Shown here in pieces: positions 36,201-48,988 of a stretch of DNA of 64,000 nucleotides (the stretch's first letter is position 1; every line of letters begins with the position of its first letter). Made by a program: the position numbers and the translations under genes. The notes under the pieces were generated by a model. That model did not search any database. It was not told where the DNA came from and worked only from the letters and a program-made list of their open reading frames with translations. Source of the stretch: Magicicada septendecula (lineage: Eukaryota; Arthropoda; Insecta; Hemiptera; Cicadidae); assembly GCA_034769895.1 (NCBI GenBank), contig CM068372.1, positions 369,601,258-369,665,257 on the forward strand. Reading direction: 5' to 3'.

Positions 36201-37991
36201 AAATAGGAAATTCCAAATAACATTATAATTGAGTAAGGAAGTTAAATAAACCAAGCAAACTAATGAGATTTATATAAGGTGGATCAATCACCAACTACTA
36301 TAACTGAAACTATACTTTAAAAGAATAATATAAAAAGATGTATAAAATTATTAAAAAATTTGCAAAATGTAATACCTAATAATTTCAGAGGAGGAATAGT
36401 AAATTCATGAATTGTAACTAAAAGAATGATCAATTGATAAATTTGTAAGAAATTAAGGAAAGGTAAAGATTTATATCAATCTGAAATATATTATAAACAT
36501 ATTTATAACACATAAGATGGCTAAAATTTTGGACAAGAACAGGAAGCAGATATTGAGCCTATATTTCCAAAATGACAGAAATATAGCAATTTTGACAAAA
36601 AACTTTATAAAGATGGACTATTGTATGTCAAATTAAGCAGAAGGAGTCAAAGAAACCAATTATGTAATTACTAGTTCACGAAAGTAATCAATAACCGAAA
36701 TATATTCTGTATATAATGTACTTTAAATCACATGAATAGGAAGTGATTTATATTTGAAACAATGCTTTTCTAATATTAACTTGGCACGATATTTCAGGAG
36801 ACGAAGGAAGTAAAACAGTTCTTAATTAACATTCGAAGCGAACGGTTGATGTAAGATCGCGCTAAGAACCTATAGCGAATATTTTAATGGCGTATAAAGG
36901 TTAAGCATTTCTGCAGTGAAAAAAACGAGAGTTACCGAAATTGGTATATTAAACATAAAATCAGTGAACAACACCACCACAAACAGTGAAAACAAACCAT
37001 ACGTAACCGAATACAAGTGAAATAAACCCATAAAACTATCAAACATTAATAATTCAAATTACAAACGAACTTCACGATTTTTCGCCACACACAGACAAAA
37101 GTGACACACCCAATACAAAACATTTAAAGTCAGTGAACACAGAACACTTAACCAGGACACCTCTAACAACATAACAGACATTATCCAATATTACGGAGAT
37201 CAGAAAGCAGTTGTGAAGGCAACTTTATTGTCAGAAATTCCAGCCACAACATTCTCGGTTTACTTCATCAACGAGGCGAGCAGCCCTTTTAGAACTCCCA
37301 GCATGCAAAGCGTCCGCCAGCAATGAGATTCATCGCCTCTGCATTGGTTTGACAAATTCAATTTTATAAACATTATATATCATAAATAACTTTGTCATTT
37401 ATTAATTATTAAGATTTATTTTGTGAATGTTATAATTTCTATACTTGTCCCTTCTCTGACTATTATAATTATAACCGTTCAAAGAACCATTCGAAAATAT
37501 TTGTATAATATAACCTGTATTGATAATCGATTACCCCTGTGAAAGAGTCGAGCTTTATATAATCATCGATTTTAAATCGATATTCTCACAAACTTGTCAA
37601 TAGATAATAATAATTTAACTATCTGGTTTTAAATTTATTTCACAAATTAATATAAGAGTTTTAATTAACCACAGGACTAACAGGAAGGCGACCATTACTA
37701 AAGGAGAGTAATATACTTGAGATTCGAAGAAAATCGCCAATCGATTAGTGAAGTGAGACAATCTTATTAACTCCAGATTTATTTACAGTTAACCAGAAGT
37801 GAATATATTGACATAAAAAACTTACAGAATTTTAAATTTTCGACGAAACCACATTACAAGAATTATTTATTAATTATTTAAACAATAAACAAACATAAAA
37901 TTTTTTTTTAATTAAATTAAAATTTATTTTTTATTTTTATTACAGTACAAAAATATTTATTTGTAACCGCATATCAAAGAACTTGTTACAG

Positions 37992-37997
37992 TATATA

Positions 37998-38029
<32 letters not shown>

Positions 38030-38052
38030 CATATGAGAGAGAGAGAGAGAGA
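37992..38052 (+). repeat. (AT)n(GA)n compound microsatellite
   Basis: AT repeats interrupted twice by AC, then (GA)8. Inverse order of the tract at 33178. Confidence 0.9.
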
Positions 38053-38379
38053 AGCACTTTCAACTTTACTAATGCGACGGTACCTTTAAGACTATGAACA
38101 TACTTTGTATAACTGTAGTAAATACGGTTGTTTTAAAGCAGATAAATGAAGGAATACTAAAAATGTTAATAGAAAGTAGTAGAGACAAGACGACGGTGTC
38201 ACCAATTTGTGCCACAGTATTGTAGGCTGTAGGCTGCTGCCAATAACTGGTCGGCTTATTTAATTGCGTATAATTACTGCTAGATGGACTTTCCTGTCTT
38301 GGATAATAAACATAATAATAATTCATAGTCCAGCAGAATGTACTGTATAATGAAGAAAGTAGGAAAACATAATATTTTC

Positions 38380-38935
38380 AATCAATAAATAAATTTCTCT
38401 CTGGGACTGTGTCGGCCGGCAACTACAAATTGCAAGTGCAGTACAGTCAGGTAACTGGTCCCCGCCGCTAGCGTGAATGACGAGAGGGAGAGAGAGGGAG
38501 GGAGAGAGAGACGGAGAGAGTAAATATTTATGATTTTGTAAATATCTGTCGGTACAGTGTAAATTGATTGTTAGATGTAGTTACAACGCGAGGAGAGTGC
38601 ACCACGGGGAAGAAGAATAAGAAGGGAACTAGCCAACGAGAGAGACAAAGCGACGCCGCGGGGCTGCGGCCGACCAAGACAATGGAATTGTTGCAGTCGT
38701 GTTGTGGGCCTTAAATCATTAGTTCGTCTTGCAATGGCCCATAATTAAAGGCTTCACAACACGGCTTCACAGAAAAATAAATAGTAATAAGGCGAAGAAC
38801 GGACGGCTAAAGGAGGTGAGAGATCTGTTGTCGAGTCGTCTCTGTGTGGGTATTCGTACACAGTCCGCCCGGAGGCTGAGGGCACGCGCGCGCGTCACCA
38901 TGGGCGCATCGCCAACAAGCTTAACGGAAACGTAA
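38380..38935 (+). other. CpG-rich segment with a Kozak ATG and splice donor (candidate first exon)
   Basis: The segment is much richer in CpG than its flanks and contains purine-rich GAGGGAGAG runs (38480-38520). At 38900 an ATG sits in CACCATGG context, codes for MGASPTSLTE, and runs into GTAAGA at 38932. That would make a short first coding exon on the strand opposite USP48. No partner exon was found, so it may equally be a regulatory island. Confidence 0.25.
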
Positions 38936-39303
38936 GATTTTTCTTCTAGTTGTTGTTGTTGTTGTTGTTAATAATAATAGGGTTGAAAATTCAATTAATT
39001 TATTATCTTACGTCTTGTAATGGTAAAAGCTGGTGTTTGTGAAAACCTTAAAATTACTTTTAAAACTATGTATTTTAAGAAACAGTTTTGAATATATGCG
39101 TGTAACAAGATAGTATTTTGGATCAGTTTAACTAAAAAAAATAAATAAACGATAAGACAAAAAGTTTGCCCTTTCTTCAACTTTTGATGTTTTATATCCG
39201 TGGCTTTCAAGGGAAATCCTCTTCGCCTTACAACAACAATCCGGGAATCTTAAATAATAAAGTTGTGTTAGTAGTTATAATCATAAAACAGAAATTACAC
39301 TGT
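38936..39303. other. no gene seen
   Basis: Begins with a (GTT)n tract (38950-38967), otherwise AT-rich. Confidence 0.4.
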
Positions 39304-39432
39304 CGCACACCACCATATAAAACAATCCCGATTAGCCCTTTCGAACCTCTCAGCTCAACATCAGGTCAGATATATGGATGAGCTGAGAGCCTCGGAAGCG
39401 GTAATCAGGAATTTTTAATATAATGGTGTGCA
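39304..39432. mobile_element. foldback element, ~55-bp arms
   Basis: Ends GCACACCACCATAT and ATATAATGGTGTGC pair, as do the inner parts AACCTCTCAGCTCA and TGAGCTGAGAG. Imperfect arms, non-coding. Confidence 0.75.
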
Positions 39433-39799
39433 ACCCAGGAATTGGTACGCGAGCATATTACAAAGTAAACAGGTGTGAAGTTTGTCAAAACTTTAATCAG
39501 ACCGAATTTTTTTTCGTCAAATTGGCAACAATATAAGACCATCAATTTTACAACCGAAAGTATAACGTTTGTTTACGCCCAAAACATTTTATGTCAGTGT
39601 CGATTGCATCACAGTTGTTTTTAAGTGTCTCTTTTGCCTCACGTCATAAAAAATGACGTTCTGAGGCAAACAATTTTTTTGTGTGTGTGAAAACTTCAAG
39701 ACGGTGGAAAAGACGCGCTCGACAAGATAAATTAAGCGTAAGGAGGTGGGGTAAATACAAATAAGGCTGACTATATTGTCGTCAGAAATACATGCAGAG
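39433..39799. other. no gene seen
   Basis: No motif recognised. Confidence 0.4.
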
Positions 39800-40490
39800 A
39801 TATATTGTTGAAACGGGGAGTTGTGGGGGAGTAGACTCATACAAATACCTTGGTGTCATGATTATATAACACGGCACAAGAGTAACATAACACAAATTAA
39901 AGAATATTGTCCCTCGTATAGGACAAGGGAAACAAGTGACTAGACAGTTACATTCCACTTTATGGAGCAATCAACTAAGGCCAGAAACAAAAATCAAAAC
40001 ATATAAGACAGTAGTGAAAAGTATTGGTAGCACATGAGGCTGAGGTGTGGGAGACTACAGAGCATGTGAAGAAAAGATTACGAGACATGGAAACGGGATA
40101 CTGGAGAAGGTGTTGATACGTACATTGCTGGATAGGGTTAAAAATGAAGAAATAAGGGAAAGAATTAAATATGTACCAATATAAATGACACAACTGATAC
40201 TAAAAGATTAAGATGGTACGGACATGTGTGTCGTATGGGCAATGATAGATGGCCAAAGAAATTACTAACTATGGACCCTTCCAGAAAGAAAAAAAGAGGG
40301 AGGCCGCGACAGACTTGGATGGAACGCATAAGGAATGCAATGGGACACAGAAATCTGAAGCAGGATGCTTTGAAATATTGTAAAGTTTTGAAGCTAGCAA
40401 GCGAAAACAATACATTAAAATATTGGTCGAAAATCGCAATATATATAAAAGGATATGTTGCGGGCTCAGACTGTCGTGTGGTATAAATAA
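39800..40490 (+). mobile_element. degenerate LINE RT thumb and tail
   Basis: Pieces in order: YKYLGVMI, ITQIKEY-like, STLWSNQLRPETKIKTYKTV, then WYGHVCRMGNDRWPKKLLTM, KKRGRPRQTWMERIRNAMGH. The last 86-codon frame (40226-40486) is intact, the rest frameshifted. A clear LINE ORF2 C-terminus. Confidence 0.82.
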
Positions 40491-41715
40491 TTTTTAAAAA
40501 CACAAGGAACCGAGGATGACGGGCCCCGTTGTGAATGACACGAAATGACAAAAATCATAAGGCGAAAATTCCCATAATGGATGATTTGCCATCATGGCAA
40601 CCATGAAACGGGTTGCGCAGTGTAAAAAGCTCTAGTTGCGCACGCGTAGCTTTGACGCGTCGTTTCCGGGAAATGGTTTTGTTCAGAACGGCTTTGTGTG
40701 CACATCCCATTTCAGAACTGCCTTCCCTGCTCCCCGGTACGACCTGCGCGAACCATTTAATGTCTTACTATTTAATCTGTAACTGGATAATTGCCGAGGA
40801 CAGAATTAAGTAGCTGTGTACAATACATGAAGCCAAAATCTACGCAGGCAGTTTTAAGTAGTGGCAGAGGAAAGAAGAGATGTCGGTTCAGAGAGAACGT
40901 CAGTAAACAACGAGGAGGAGACCGATGGAGTATGTGTCTGCGCAGACATAAACTCCTCCCCATTCGCAGAAAACAGCATGCACAAGTAAATTCAGACTCA
41001 TCAAATGCATCGACCGGATGATACAAAGCACGAGACAAAATAGTAACTCCGATTGAAAAGAAAGTCCAGCGCCTCCGAGAAGAGAAGAAAACGTGAACAT
41101 AAAACGAATAGCCCAAAAACACAAGTTCTCCAGCCAATCACCGACTGATGTAAATAACATTACTTTTAGGCCTCTACACAGTTAGAGAGAGGTGTCCGGA
41201 TTACTTTAACAGGAGAAATCGTTGCGAGAAGTGCGTACGACATACAGTATACCAACTACTTGTATTATCGCCATTCATTATTATTATTATTACTATTATC
41301 AATAAGCGTGAGTGCGAAATGATATAAATCACTGGGTATTCAGAGAGAAATGCGGCGCGGAGAGAAAAAAAACCCACTGAGCGGTCGGTTTACTTTACAA
41401 TCAGAGAGAACCAGCAGTCAGCCAGCCAACAACAGCTTTTATGAAATACTGTTGTAAACCTGCATATAATGAATGTCCTCTCTCTCTCTCGATACGCAAT
41501 ACTGTGTGAGCGCAGACACTCATAAATATACATCATAATATGAAAAGAGAGGTGAGTGTGAACGTTGTCACACTCCAGTTTCCGATGTCAAGTTCCCTCC
41601 CGCTTTATCCTTCGCCTTATTGTACGTTTGCACGAGAAAGAGAGAGGAATCAAATAAAAGGAATCAAAAAATTGAAGAAATTGTGAGAATCCAGCAGCGT
41701 GCCCAACAAGAAGGA
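40491..41715. other. no gene seen
   Basis: Moderately GC-rich at 40600-41050 without recognisable coding; ATT tract near 41280. Confidence 0.4.
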
Positions 41716-42410
41716 AGTGTAACCCAAATCCAAATGTTTCGTTTTTTTATTGTTTATTATGATTGTGTGCTCTACAATTGTCATGTTACTAAAGAAATAG
41801 TAGAGTAATTGAGATCGTTTCTATAACTCACAAACTATCTAATCTCGAAATTTATGTAACAATAAATGTACTTCGTTCAAAACAGCGAGACTTCTGTAGC
41901 TCAGGGAGTATTCTATTATTAAACGATCCAATCTATTTCCTTCCACCTCTCGACTCCATAAAGGAGAAGCGGTTGTTTCACCTTTGATTCGTAATCAGAC
42001 GCATCTTTAATTTGATAACCCACATGAAGTTTTGGGATTTTATATAAATTTTCACCCACTTTTGGGGCCCTGACGTTCAAAAATTTTGAAATTTCAATAA
42101 TGGACTCTATATTTAGATTGTGGTTATATTCCCTTTAATCTGATACCCTAATGGGCCTTTACGTATTTTTTACAATTTTGACCCCCTCCCCACAAGTTTG
42201 TCTCCTACTCCGTATTTTTCGAGGGATCAATCTCAAAAACAACAGGGTTCTCGTGAGGTAAAAGTATAGACACTCAAGCCCAAGTCTTACGAAAATCGGT
42301 TTATGCGTTAAGAAATTAGCGTGACATGCCCCAAACAGACAGACAGACAAATTCCAAACGGACGAGTCAAAACACAGAACTCGCTGCGCTCGTTCAATAA
42401 AATCGGACCA
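41716..42410 (+). repeat. family E repeat with repeat D end
   Basis: The first 210 bp match the split copy at 30105-30765. The last 120 bp (ACAGACAGACAGACAAATTC then CGCTCGTTCAAT) match 10725-10830. This may be the full extent of one old element. Confidence 0.55.
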
Positions 42411-42427
42411 GAGCAAAAACACACAAA

Positions 42428-42905
42428 AATGCGCATATACAAAACTTTCATACGACCCATCCTGTGCTATGGCAGTGAAACCTAGATATTAACACAAAGA
42501 GCAATTGAACGCCTGAAGATATTTGAAAGGAAGCTCCTAAGACGGATCCTGGGCCCCATAATAGAAATGGGGAATGGAGAATACAGCATAATGATGAGAT
42601 ATATTGTCACCTCAACGAACCAACGGTAGAAGTGTACGTAAAACTGAGAAGGGTGCAATGGGTTGCCCATGTCGTAAGAATGACAAACGAACACCTAAAA
42701 GAGTCCTTACGGGGGAGTATGGATGGCAAAAGACCAAAAGGCCGCCCAAGTTAAAGATGGGAAGCTGCTGCAGCTGTGGACGAAAAAGAGAGATGTTGGG
42801 GTGCGAGGATGGAAGTTCATTGCTACTGATAGACAGAGGTGGACGGTGGGGATAGAGGAGGAGGCCAAGGCTCGACTTCGGCCTGTAGCGCTATAGGATT
42901 ATGAT
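42428..42905 (+). mobile_element. LINE ORF2 C-terminus with GAT-rich tail
   Basis: Decodes to MRIYKTFIRPILCYGSET, then LKIFERKLLRRILGP; in other frames WVAHVVRMTNEHLKESL, GKRPKGRPKL and a terminal stop, followed by ATGATGATG-type sequence. Frameshifted. Confidence 0.8.
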
Positions 42906-44390
42906 GATGTTGAGGAGGATGAGGAGAGCAAATACACATTCCATAAAACAAATAATATGAAATCCATACGTTTATTAGCGACTCGTTAAACCATTTTTTC
43001 ATAAATTTCTCCTGCAAGAATAGTGAATACTCGATTATTCATTTACTTTTTCAAAATAAATACATTAATTACTAAATTGGTTTCCCAAGGTAAAGGTGAC
43101 GGCTCGCCAGTCGGAAATCACTGCTCTAATGTTATCGTCTACGGTCGTCCTTTACCTTTAAAGTAACATAAAGGCTACAAGTACTGACGGACAGTGACAA
43201 AACACGTGGAAGACATGAGTTATCATTGACCGTGGATTAGAAAGCTCCTACCGCATTGTCCTTTCGAAAACAGAACTGTCCAAGTAAATCCGAGAGGAGC
43301 AAAACACAAAACAATTCAAAAGTGATAATTACGTCAGTCGGACAAGTATATTCTTACAGAACCTACAATTATCTTCTACACGATTTTTTGATGATACCAG
43401 TACACTTCCGTTTACCGACGACTTGGGAGACGGGGACTCACAACGTCCAAAAACCGAGTAGCCGATTGTGTAATGTACCTCCGACTCTTACGTGTGTGGG
43501 AAATTACTTAATTATCCGGTGTACTGACCTCATTTTATTTAAATTAAAATCTATTATAATCGGATAACGGTACTACTAATAATATTAATAATAATGAACA
43601 AATAATAATGAGCAAACACAAACAGATGTGCCACACATGTTGGAGTGAGCAGGCCAGTGCAAACGGAACCATGCGTTAGGAACGCCTCTCCAAGCGACCT
43701 TCTCTGTGATTAACTCTGAAATACTTCCGTACGGCTCAATACACGTCTAACATTTTTTCTCAAGCAAAATATTTTATGTTAATTAAACCGAGCAACTTTC
43801 AATAGATTTCAATGTTATTCAAACCATTTTTTGCACACAGCAAATTGTCAAATTAAGAGTCACTTTAGAAGCTATCTTGACGTTACTTTCGTAAAATCGA
43901 TATTTTTCCACGCACTTGAGAAAAACATCTTTTTTACCCTTTTCCCTACCTAAAAAATTAAAATGGAGATCGTTACGGCCACTGACTCATCGGTTCAGTT
44001 AAAATACATATTATGGTGTATCGTCATAAAGGAAATACTGTCGATTTTTTTTAAAGTCTAATTTGACTGTACGCCTAATTTAATTGATAATGGAATACGG
44101 TAGATAAACGAAGCCAACGAACGATAACCACATCGCTTTCAGAAGACACAAAAATTCTTCATCAAGTTCAGGTAGACAATGTTAAATCCATAAGCCGTAA
44201 TGTTTAGTCATCGACTAAAACCGTGTTACCCGGCGATCAATTTTTACGGTAACTTACCAACGTTTCGTTACCGTACGTAATTAACTCCGCACGGTTACGA
44301 GAGTATAAGTATGTCGTGACATGTTTTGAAGCCTTTATAGTTTTATAGTTATCTTTAGGTAATTAAGCAAAACATGTTTAGATAACTATT
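42906..44390. other. no gene seen
   Basis: AT-rich intron. Short frame at 43256-43567 has no recognisable motif. Confidence 0.4.
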
Positions 44391-45165
44391 CCTAAAACGG
44401 AACGCCTTTAGACAACGATTTCAAAAACGGAACGCCTTTAGACAACAATTACAAAAACGGAAAGCCTTTAGACAACGATTACAAAAACGGAACGCCTTTA
44501 GACAACGATTACAAAAACGGAACGTCTTTAGAGAACGATTACAAAAACGAAACGTCTTTAGACAACGATTACGAAAACGGAAAGCCTTTAGACAACGATT
44601 ACAAAAACGGAACGCCTTTAGACAACGATTACAAAAACGGAACGCCTTTAGACAACGATTACAAAAACGGAACGCCTTTAGACAACGATTACAAAAACGG
44701 AACGCCTTTAGACAACGATTACAAAACGGCGGGAAACCTTTAGACAACGATTACAAACACGGAAAACCTTTACACAACGATTACAACAACGGAAATCCTT
44801 TAGACAACGATTACAAAAACGGAAAGCCTTTAGACAATGATTACAAAAACTGAAAGCCTTTACACAACGATTACAAAAACTGAAAGCATTTAGACAACGA
44901 TTACAAAAACTGAAAAACTTTACACAACGATTACAAAAACTGAAACCCTTTAGGACAACGATTACAAAAACGGAAAGCCTTTAGACAACTATTACAAAAA
45001 CCGAAAGCATTTAGACAACGATTACAAAAACGGAAAGCCTTTAGACAACAATTACAAAAACTGAACGCCTTTAGACAACGATTACAAAGACCGAAAGCAT
45101 TTAGACAACGATTACAAAAACGGAAAGCCTTTAGATAACGATTACAAAAACGAAACGCCTTTAGA
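44391..45165 (+). repeat. 30-bp minisatellite, about 26 units
   Basis: Unit CGCCTTTAGACAACGATTAC plus AAAAACGGAA. The first ~11 units are nearly identical, and later units diverge (AACTGAAAGC variants, some 31 bp). Because 30 is a multiple of 3, frames stay open on both strands; the minus-strand decapeptide CNRCLKAFRF is a by-product. Confidence 0.95.
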
Positions 45166-45175
45166 TGGAACGACT

Positions 45176-45535
45176 TTACATGTTTGTTAATTCAGTAAAG
45201 CCTGTTACGCAAGTTAATAATGGCTGTTACTGTTAGTAATGCATAGTATTGAATTCCATGCTGCCTTTTACTGTTTTGTAATGCCTGGTTTTACTCAATT
45301 CAACTCAACTCAATTCTATGTTGTCTTTTACTCAATTTATCGATATCGATATTACTATGATAATAGTATCAGTTTAGTAATTCCTGTTATCCAATTCAGT
45401 ACTGACGTTTTACTCATTTAGTAAACAGTTCAGTTTACCTGTTATTCAATTTAGTATTATCTCACTCAATATTGTAATTCCTGTCATTCACTTTAGTACT
45501 GCCTTTTATTCAGTTTCTCAATTTCGTCACGCCGC
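45176..45535 (+). repeat. degenerate tandem repeat beside the minisatellite
   Basis: Variants of TTACTCAATTTAGTAATGCC recur irregularly about every 25-60 bp. Much older or less homogenised than the neighbouring array. Confidence 0.55.
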
Positions 45536-46304
45536 TTTGTGAACTTAATTATACCGATAACCTATCGATTCGATTCAATTCATTTTACAAACGTGTTTCC
45601 AAACAAGAAACGAAAAGGAAGTGCAGAGAAACGCGTCTTCTCTCATTACTTGTTGAGCCAGCCGGGACAAACCTACAAACTAACAAACACGAATAAAGAA
45701 TTTACAGATGAAGAAATTACACTCACGAAGAAAACTGCACTATTCTGAATAGGGTAACTAATCTGCATAAGGCGGGACATGGACGCAAGTCGAGAGTACA
45801 GTGGACAAGACAATGAAATACGGTAGAAACGGAAAGGAAAGAACAAGTGGGAAGAACGATAGCTGGACAAATTAAGTGTCAGTAGCACTGACAGGACGAA
45901 GCGATGTACAAGGGACCCCGACTAGATAAAAAGGCGCCTTTACAATACAGGAGAACACGATAGACGTTAAAACCTTACTACCGACGTACAAGTTAGATCA
46001 CGGTAGATCGCGCTTTCTGTCCATCATTAAATGCTTGTCACACACTTTTATAGGCCTAAAGTCCTTTATAGCGTTTGGAGTCGTCTGGAGAGTTACCACA
46101 AGGTTGACAGCAGTTAACATTAGTAAAAAAATCAGTTAAGAAACACCAGTAATGACAAATTTGTACACGTGACAAATAGGAAAGACAGCCTGAATAATTA
46201 AAAAAAGACTCAAAATTTTATTTGAGACCAAACCCAGTTATCCAAAAATTTTTGGAAAATCTCGACCTGATTAAGACAAAAGGCTTTCTACGGACGCATG
46301 AGAA
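45536..46304. other. no gene seen
   Basis: No recognised motif. Confidence 0.4.
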
Positions 46305-47022
46305 CAGTGATTTCCAACTGGCAACCCACGGGCCGCACGCGGTCCTCAACGCCTTTTTAAGCAGCCCACGATCGTATCATGGAAAATCAATTTAGCGATG
46401 ATTACTCTTTTATTTAAATAAGTAAATGAATATTAAAGTATTATTGTAAGTTGCTGGTTTTGCTGAAGAAAACTATGAAACAATGTGTCACTTATTAACT
46501 AATAAACGTGCAGAAGGTGTCAATTTATATGTTTAATGGAATGTGTAATTGCTGCAGTCCTCATTATATCCATCACAATCACAAGATCCTTCCATAACTT
46601 GGCTATACAAGACAGACGTGCTTGCATGATGTTTCTCCATTGGTTTAATCAGTCGCGCGCGCGCGCGTGTGTGTGTTACTCAAAGTGTTACGTTTGTGTT
46701 CAGCTCTCGATGCGGGCATTCCTACTTCAGTCGCTGCAACAGATCGGCTCATCAGTTTTCACACTGAAGATTTTATGCAAAATATACAGTGCTTAGTATC
46801 TTTTCTATGGCTTCATTATTTTACTAACATAATAAAGATTGTGTACCATTAAAGACATGTAGTAAAGTATAGTAGGTGTTCGCTTAAATTACAATTAAAC
46901 AGCTTACTGCCTTTTTTTACTTTTACATTATTTGCCTAAAATTGGTCGCATATGATGCGGCCCGCCCGTAGGTTCCGGAGTTTAATTATGGCCCTCCGGC
47001 GCTTTTAAGCTGGAAACCAATG
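46305..47022. mobile_element. non-autonomous hAT-like element
   Basis: Left end CAGTGATTTCCAACTGGC and right end CTGGAAACCAATG are inverted. Both subterminal regions are GC-rich (GGGCCGC, GCGGCCCGCC). Flanking octamers CATGAGAA and GTACAGAA match at only 4 of 8, so the duplication is decayed or absent. Contains (GC)n(GT)n at 46651-46675. No transposase seen. Confidence 0.65.
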
Positions 47023-47260
47023 GTACAGAAGGAAACGTGTGAAGACGCAACAAAACTAGTGTCTTGAAGCCCATGACACGAACGCCGATAGGGCAGCTTC
47101 GTTAGGTTACCGGTCTGTGGTCGTCAGCGATATTGACTGGGTATCGATGGAGCCAGAGACAGAAAGAATACTTAGGATTTCGTTTGCTGTACGATTTTTC
47201 TTCGTTTCTCGTAACGTTTGAACTGAGTTAAGCGACAGAGTAGTCGGCACACATAAGATG

Positions 47261-47711
47261 CAGGGGCGGGTTAGAAGCGCGTGGTGCCCTATGCTGCCAT
47301 CAGACTGGTACCCCCCATTTCAAAATTTAACCTTTTGTCCATTGTTTACACTGATAAATGCCATACACAATTTCGAAAGTTAACAATTATTTAATAAATT
47401 CTCAAATTACAACAAATATTTAGCTAAATAGTTATTACAATGAGCATAGTACTTAAACTTAGAAAATACTAATCGATTCATTGTTTTTCTTGATTTTGCC
47501 TTAACGAAGTCTTGTATAATTTCTTCTAAATAGAGTGATTCAAGTATCTCGTTTTGAATATTCAACCTTGCTAACGAAGATAATCTCTCATCTCCCATAG
47601 TTGAAATCAAAATATCTTTAATGTATTTTAATACAGAAAATGCTCTTTCAGATTCGCACATAGCTACTGGAATCGTGAAAAGCAGACGATTTTTTTTTTT
47701 TTTTTTTTTTT
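47261..47711 (-). pseudogene. hAT transposase C-terminal (hATC) fragment with element end
   Basis: The minus strand encodes LLFTIPVAMCESERAFSVLK, then DILISTMGDERLSSLARLNI and a Glu/Leu-rich tail to the stop at 47407. This is the hATC dimerisation domain (ERAFS--K motif) as in ZMYM1-like hAT proteins. The element end CAGGGGCGGGTTAG lies beyond it at 47261. Everything upstream is lost: the frame runs straight into an A22 run (T on the plus strand, 47690-47711). Confidence 0.8.
47690..47711 (+). repeat. T22 homopolymer
   Basis: Marks the break point of the hAT transposase fragment. Confidence 0.95.
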
Positions 47712-48542
47712 ACGACTGGATGGTGCACTCTCTCTGACAGCTGAGGCCCTATCGTTATCCTAGCCTTATGGATAATCCGCCACAGATAAGATGTTACAGC
47801 CCGGCCAGTTTAATCGCGTGTACGTCGTTCGGTTGTGATACTACTGTCGGCTGACACGAACAGTGGCAAAGAAGAGCGCATTTGTCATCATCGTATGCTA
47901 TTTAACAGCCCACAGAACAGATCTCAGTTACGACCCATCTGAGAGTATTAATCGATAACCAGGGTACCTGACCATAATTTCCTGACTAGCGGGAAGTCTG
48001 AAGTTCGGCGTTGAAGTTGAAGTTCTGGTACGGAGTACATATATCCGTCAATATTCACATCGTATAGGCACCATGGAGTTAGTCAGTGATTGCTTTAGAC
48101 GGACGAAACGACAAACGATAATACACAAGATCCTCAACTTACAGTACAGGAAACTAGAAAGGCTCCAGGTCCGTGGGCGAAAGAGGTCAATCGGTATGTA
48201 GAAAAATGTGGAATCATGGATGGGAATACAAGGAAACAGAGAAAAGTACGGAAGCAAGGGATCTCTCCGAAGAGAAACTATGGAGAACCACGAGGGTGTC
48301 GTCAGAACATGACCGAGTGAAAGAACGAAGGAATACTGGAAAAAGAAAGAACTTCACGAAGTGATGGAATTTCAGTCGTCGCGACACGTTGATGACTGAA
48401 ACGAAATAAGAAAGGACGAAAGAAAAGGCAGCCACATTACGTTTTACTGATATTTACAATGTCGAAATAATATGTGCACTTACATAAATCTGTCAGAATA
48501 CGTATAACTGTACGTCTTTTCTTATGAAATATCACCCTGATT
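47712..48542. other. no gene seen
   Basis: Frames at 48048-48435 overlap on both strands without motif. Confidence 0.4.
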
Positions 48543-48988
48543 CAGGGGCGTATTTAAGGGGGGACGAACAGGACTGGACTCCCCCACCAGAGGTCGAAAA
48601 AAGCTGACGAATTTTCTTAGTCTCTTTAATTATCAGGTTGTTTTATTATTATTTTTCCACCTGTTTTTACGCTAATATAGTACTAACTGTTTTTAAATAT
48701 GCAAACAGGTTTATCAGATAGCATTTGCGTATACGTTTGAAATATGAAATACAGGAAAATCAATTCAGTCAACACGTATCTTGTGCACAATGTTGCGATA
48801 ACGCGTATTCCTATCGTGTTATTACCGTTTGCTTTAATGGGACTGATTTCAAGATGCTATCACACGTTTTCAACCACTTTAAAGATAGTAATGTTGATTA
48901 GTCTTAACTTGTTTTTTCTTTCTTTTGTATGGAGCCGATTCGACCGGACCCCCCCCCCTCCAAAGCCCAGATTCTGGATACGGCACTG
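48543..48988 (+). mobile_element. family A hAT-like MITE, uninterrupted copy
   Basis: Starts CAGGGGCGTATTTA and ends TGGATACGGCACTG. Full-length alignment with 51649-52040 and with both halves of 3520-4622 (shared blocks GCTAATATAGTA, TCAATTCAGTCAA, GTCTTAACTTG). Flanking octamers match poorly. Confidence 0.8.

Larger units (their letters stand above)
33178..38052. other. AT-rich block bounded by compound microsatellites
   Basis: About 4.9 kb with very low GC and no frame over ~125 codons. At the left edge (CT)n passes into (AT)n (33178-33216). At the right edge (AT)n passes into (GA)n (37992-38052), the inverse arrangement. Inside are an (AT)n at 34849-34870 and an odd purine-rich run at 35085-35300. 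CpGs reappear at 36800-37330. No transposase, LTR pair or known repeat was recognised. Confidence 0.5.

Noticed and set aside
36891..36920. TATAAAGG followed by a GCAGTG initiator on the plus strand
   Set aside because: Spacing of about 22 bp is too short, and no transcript-like feature follows.
44421..44747. 108-codon minus frame of CNRCLKAFRF repeats, zinc-finger-like C-x-x-C
   Set aside because: By-product of a 30-bp minisatellite; frames are open on the plus strand too, and His ligands are absent.
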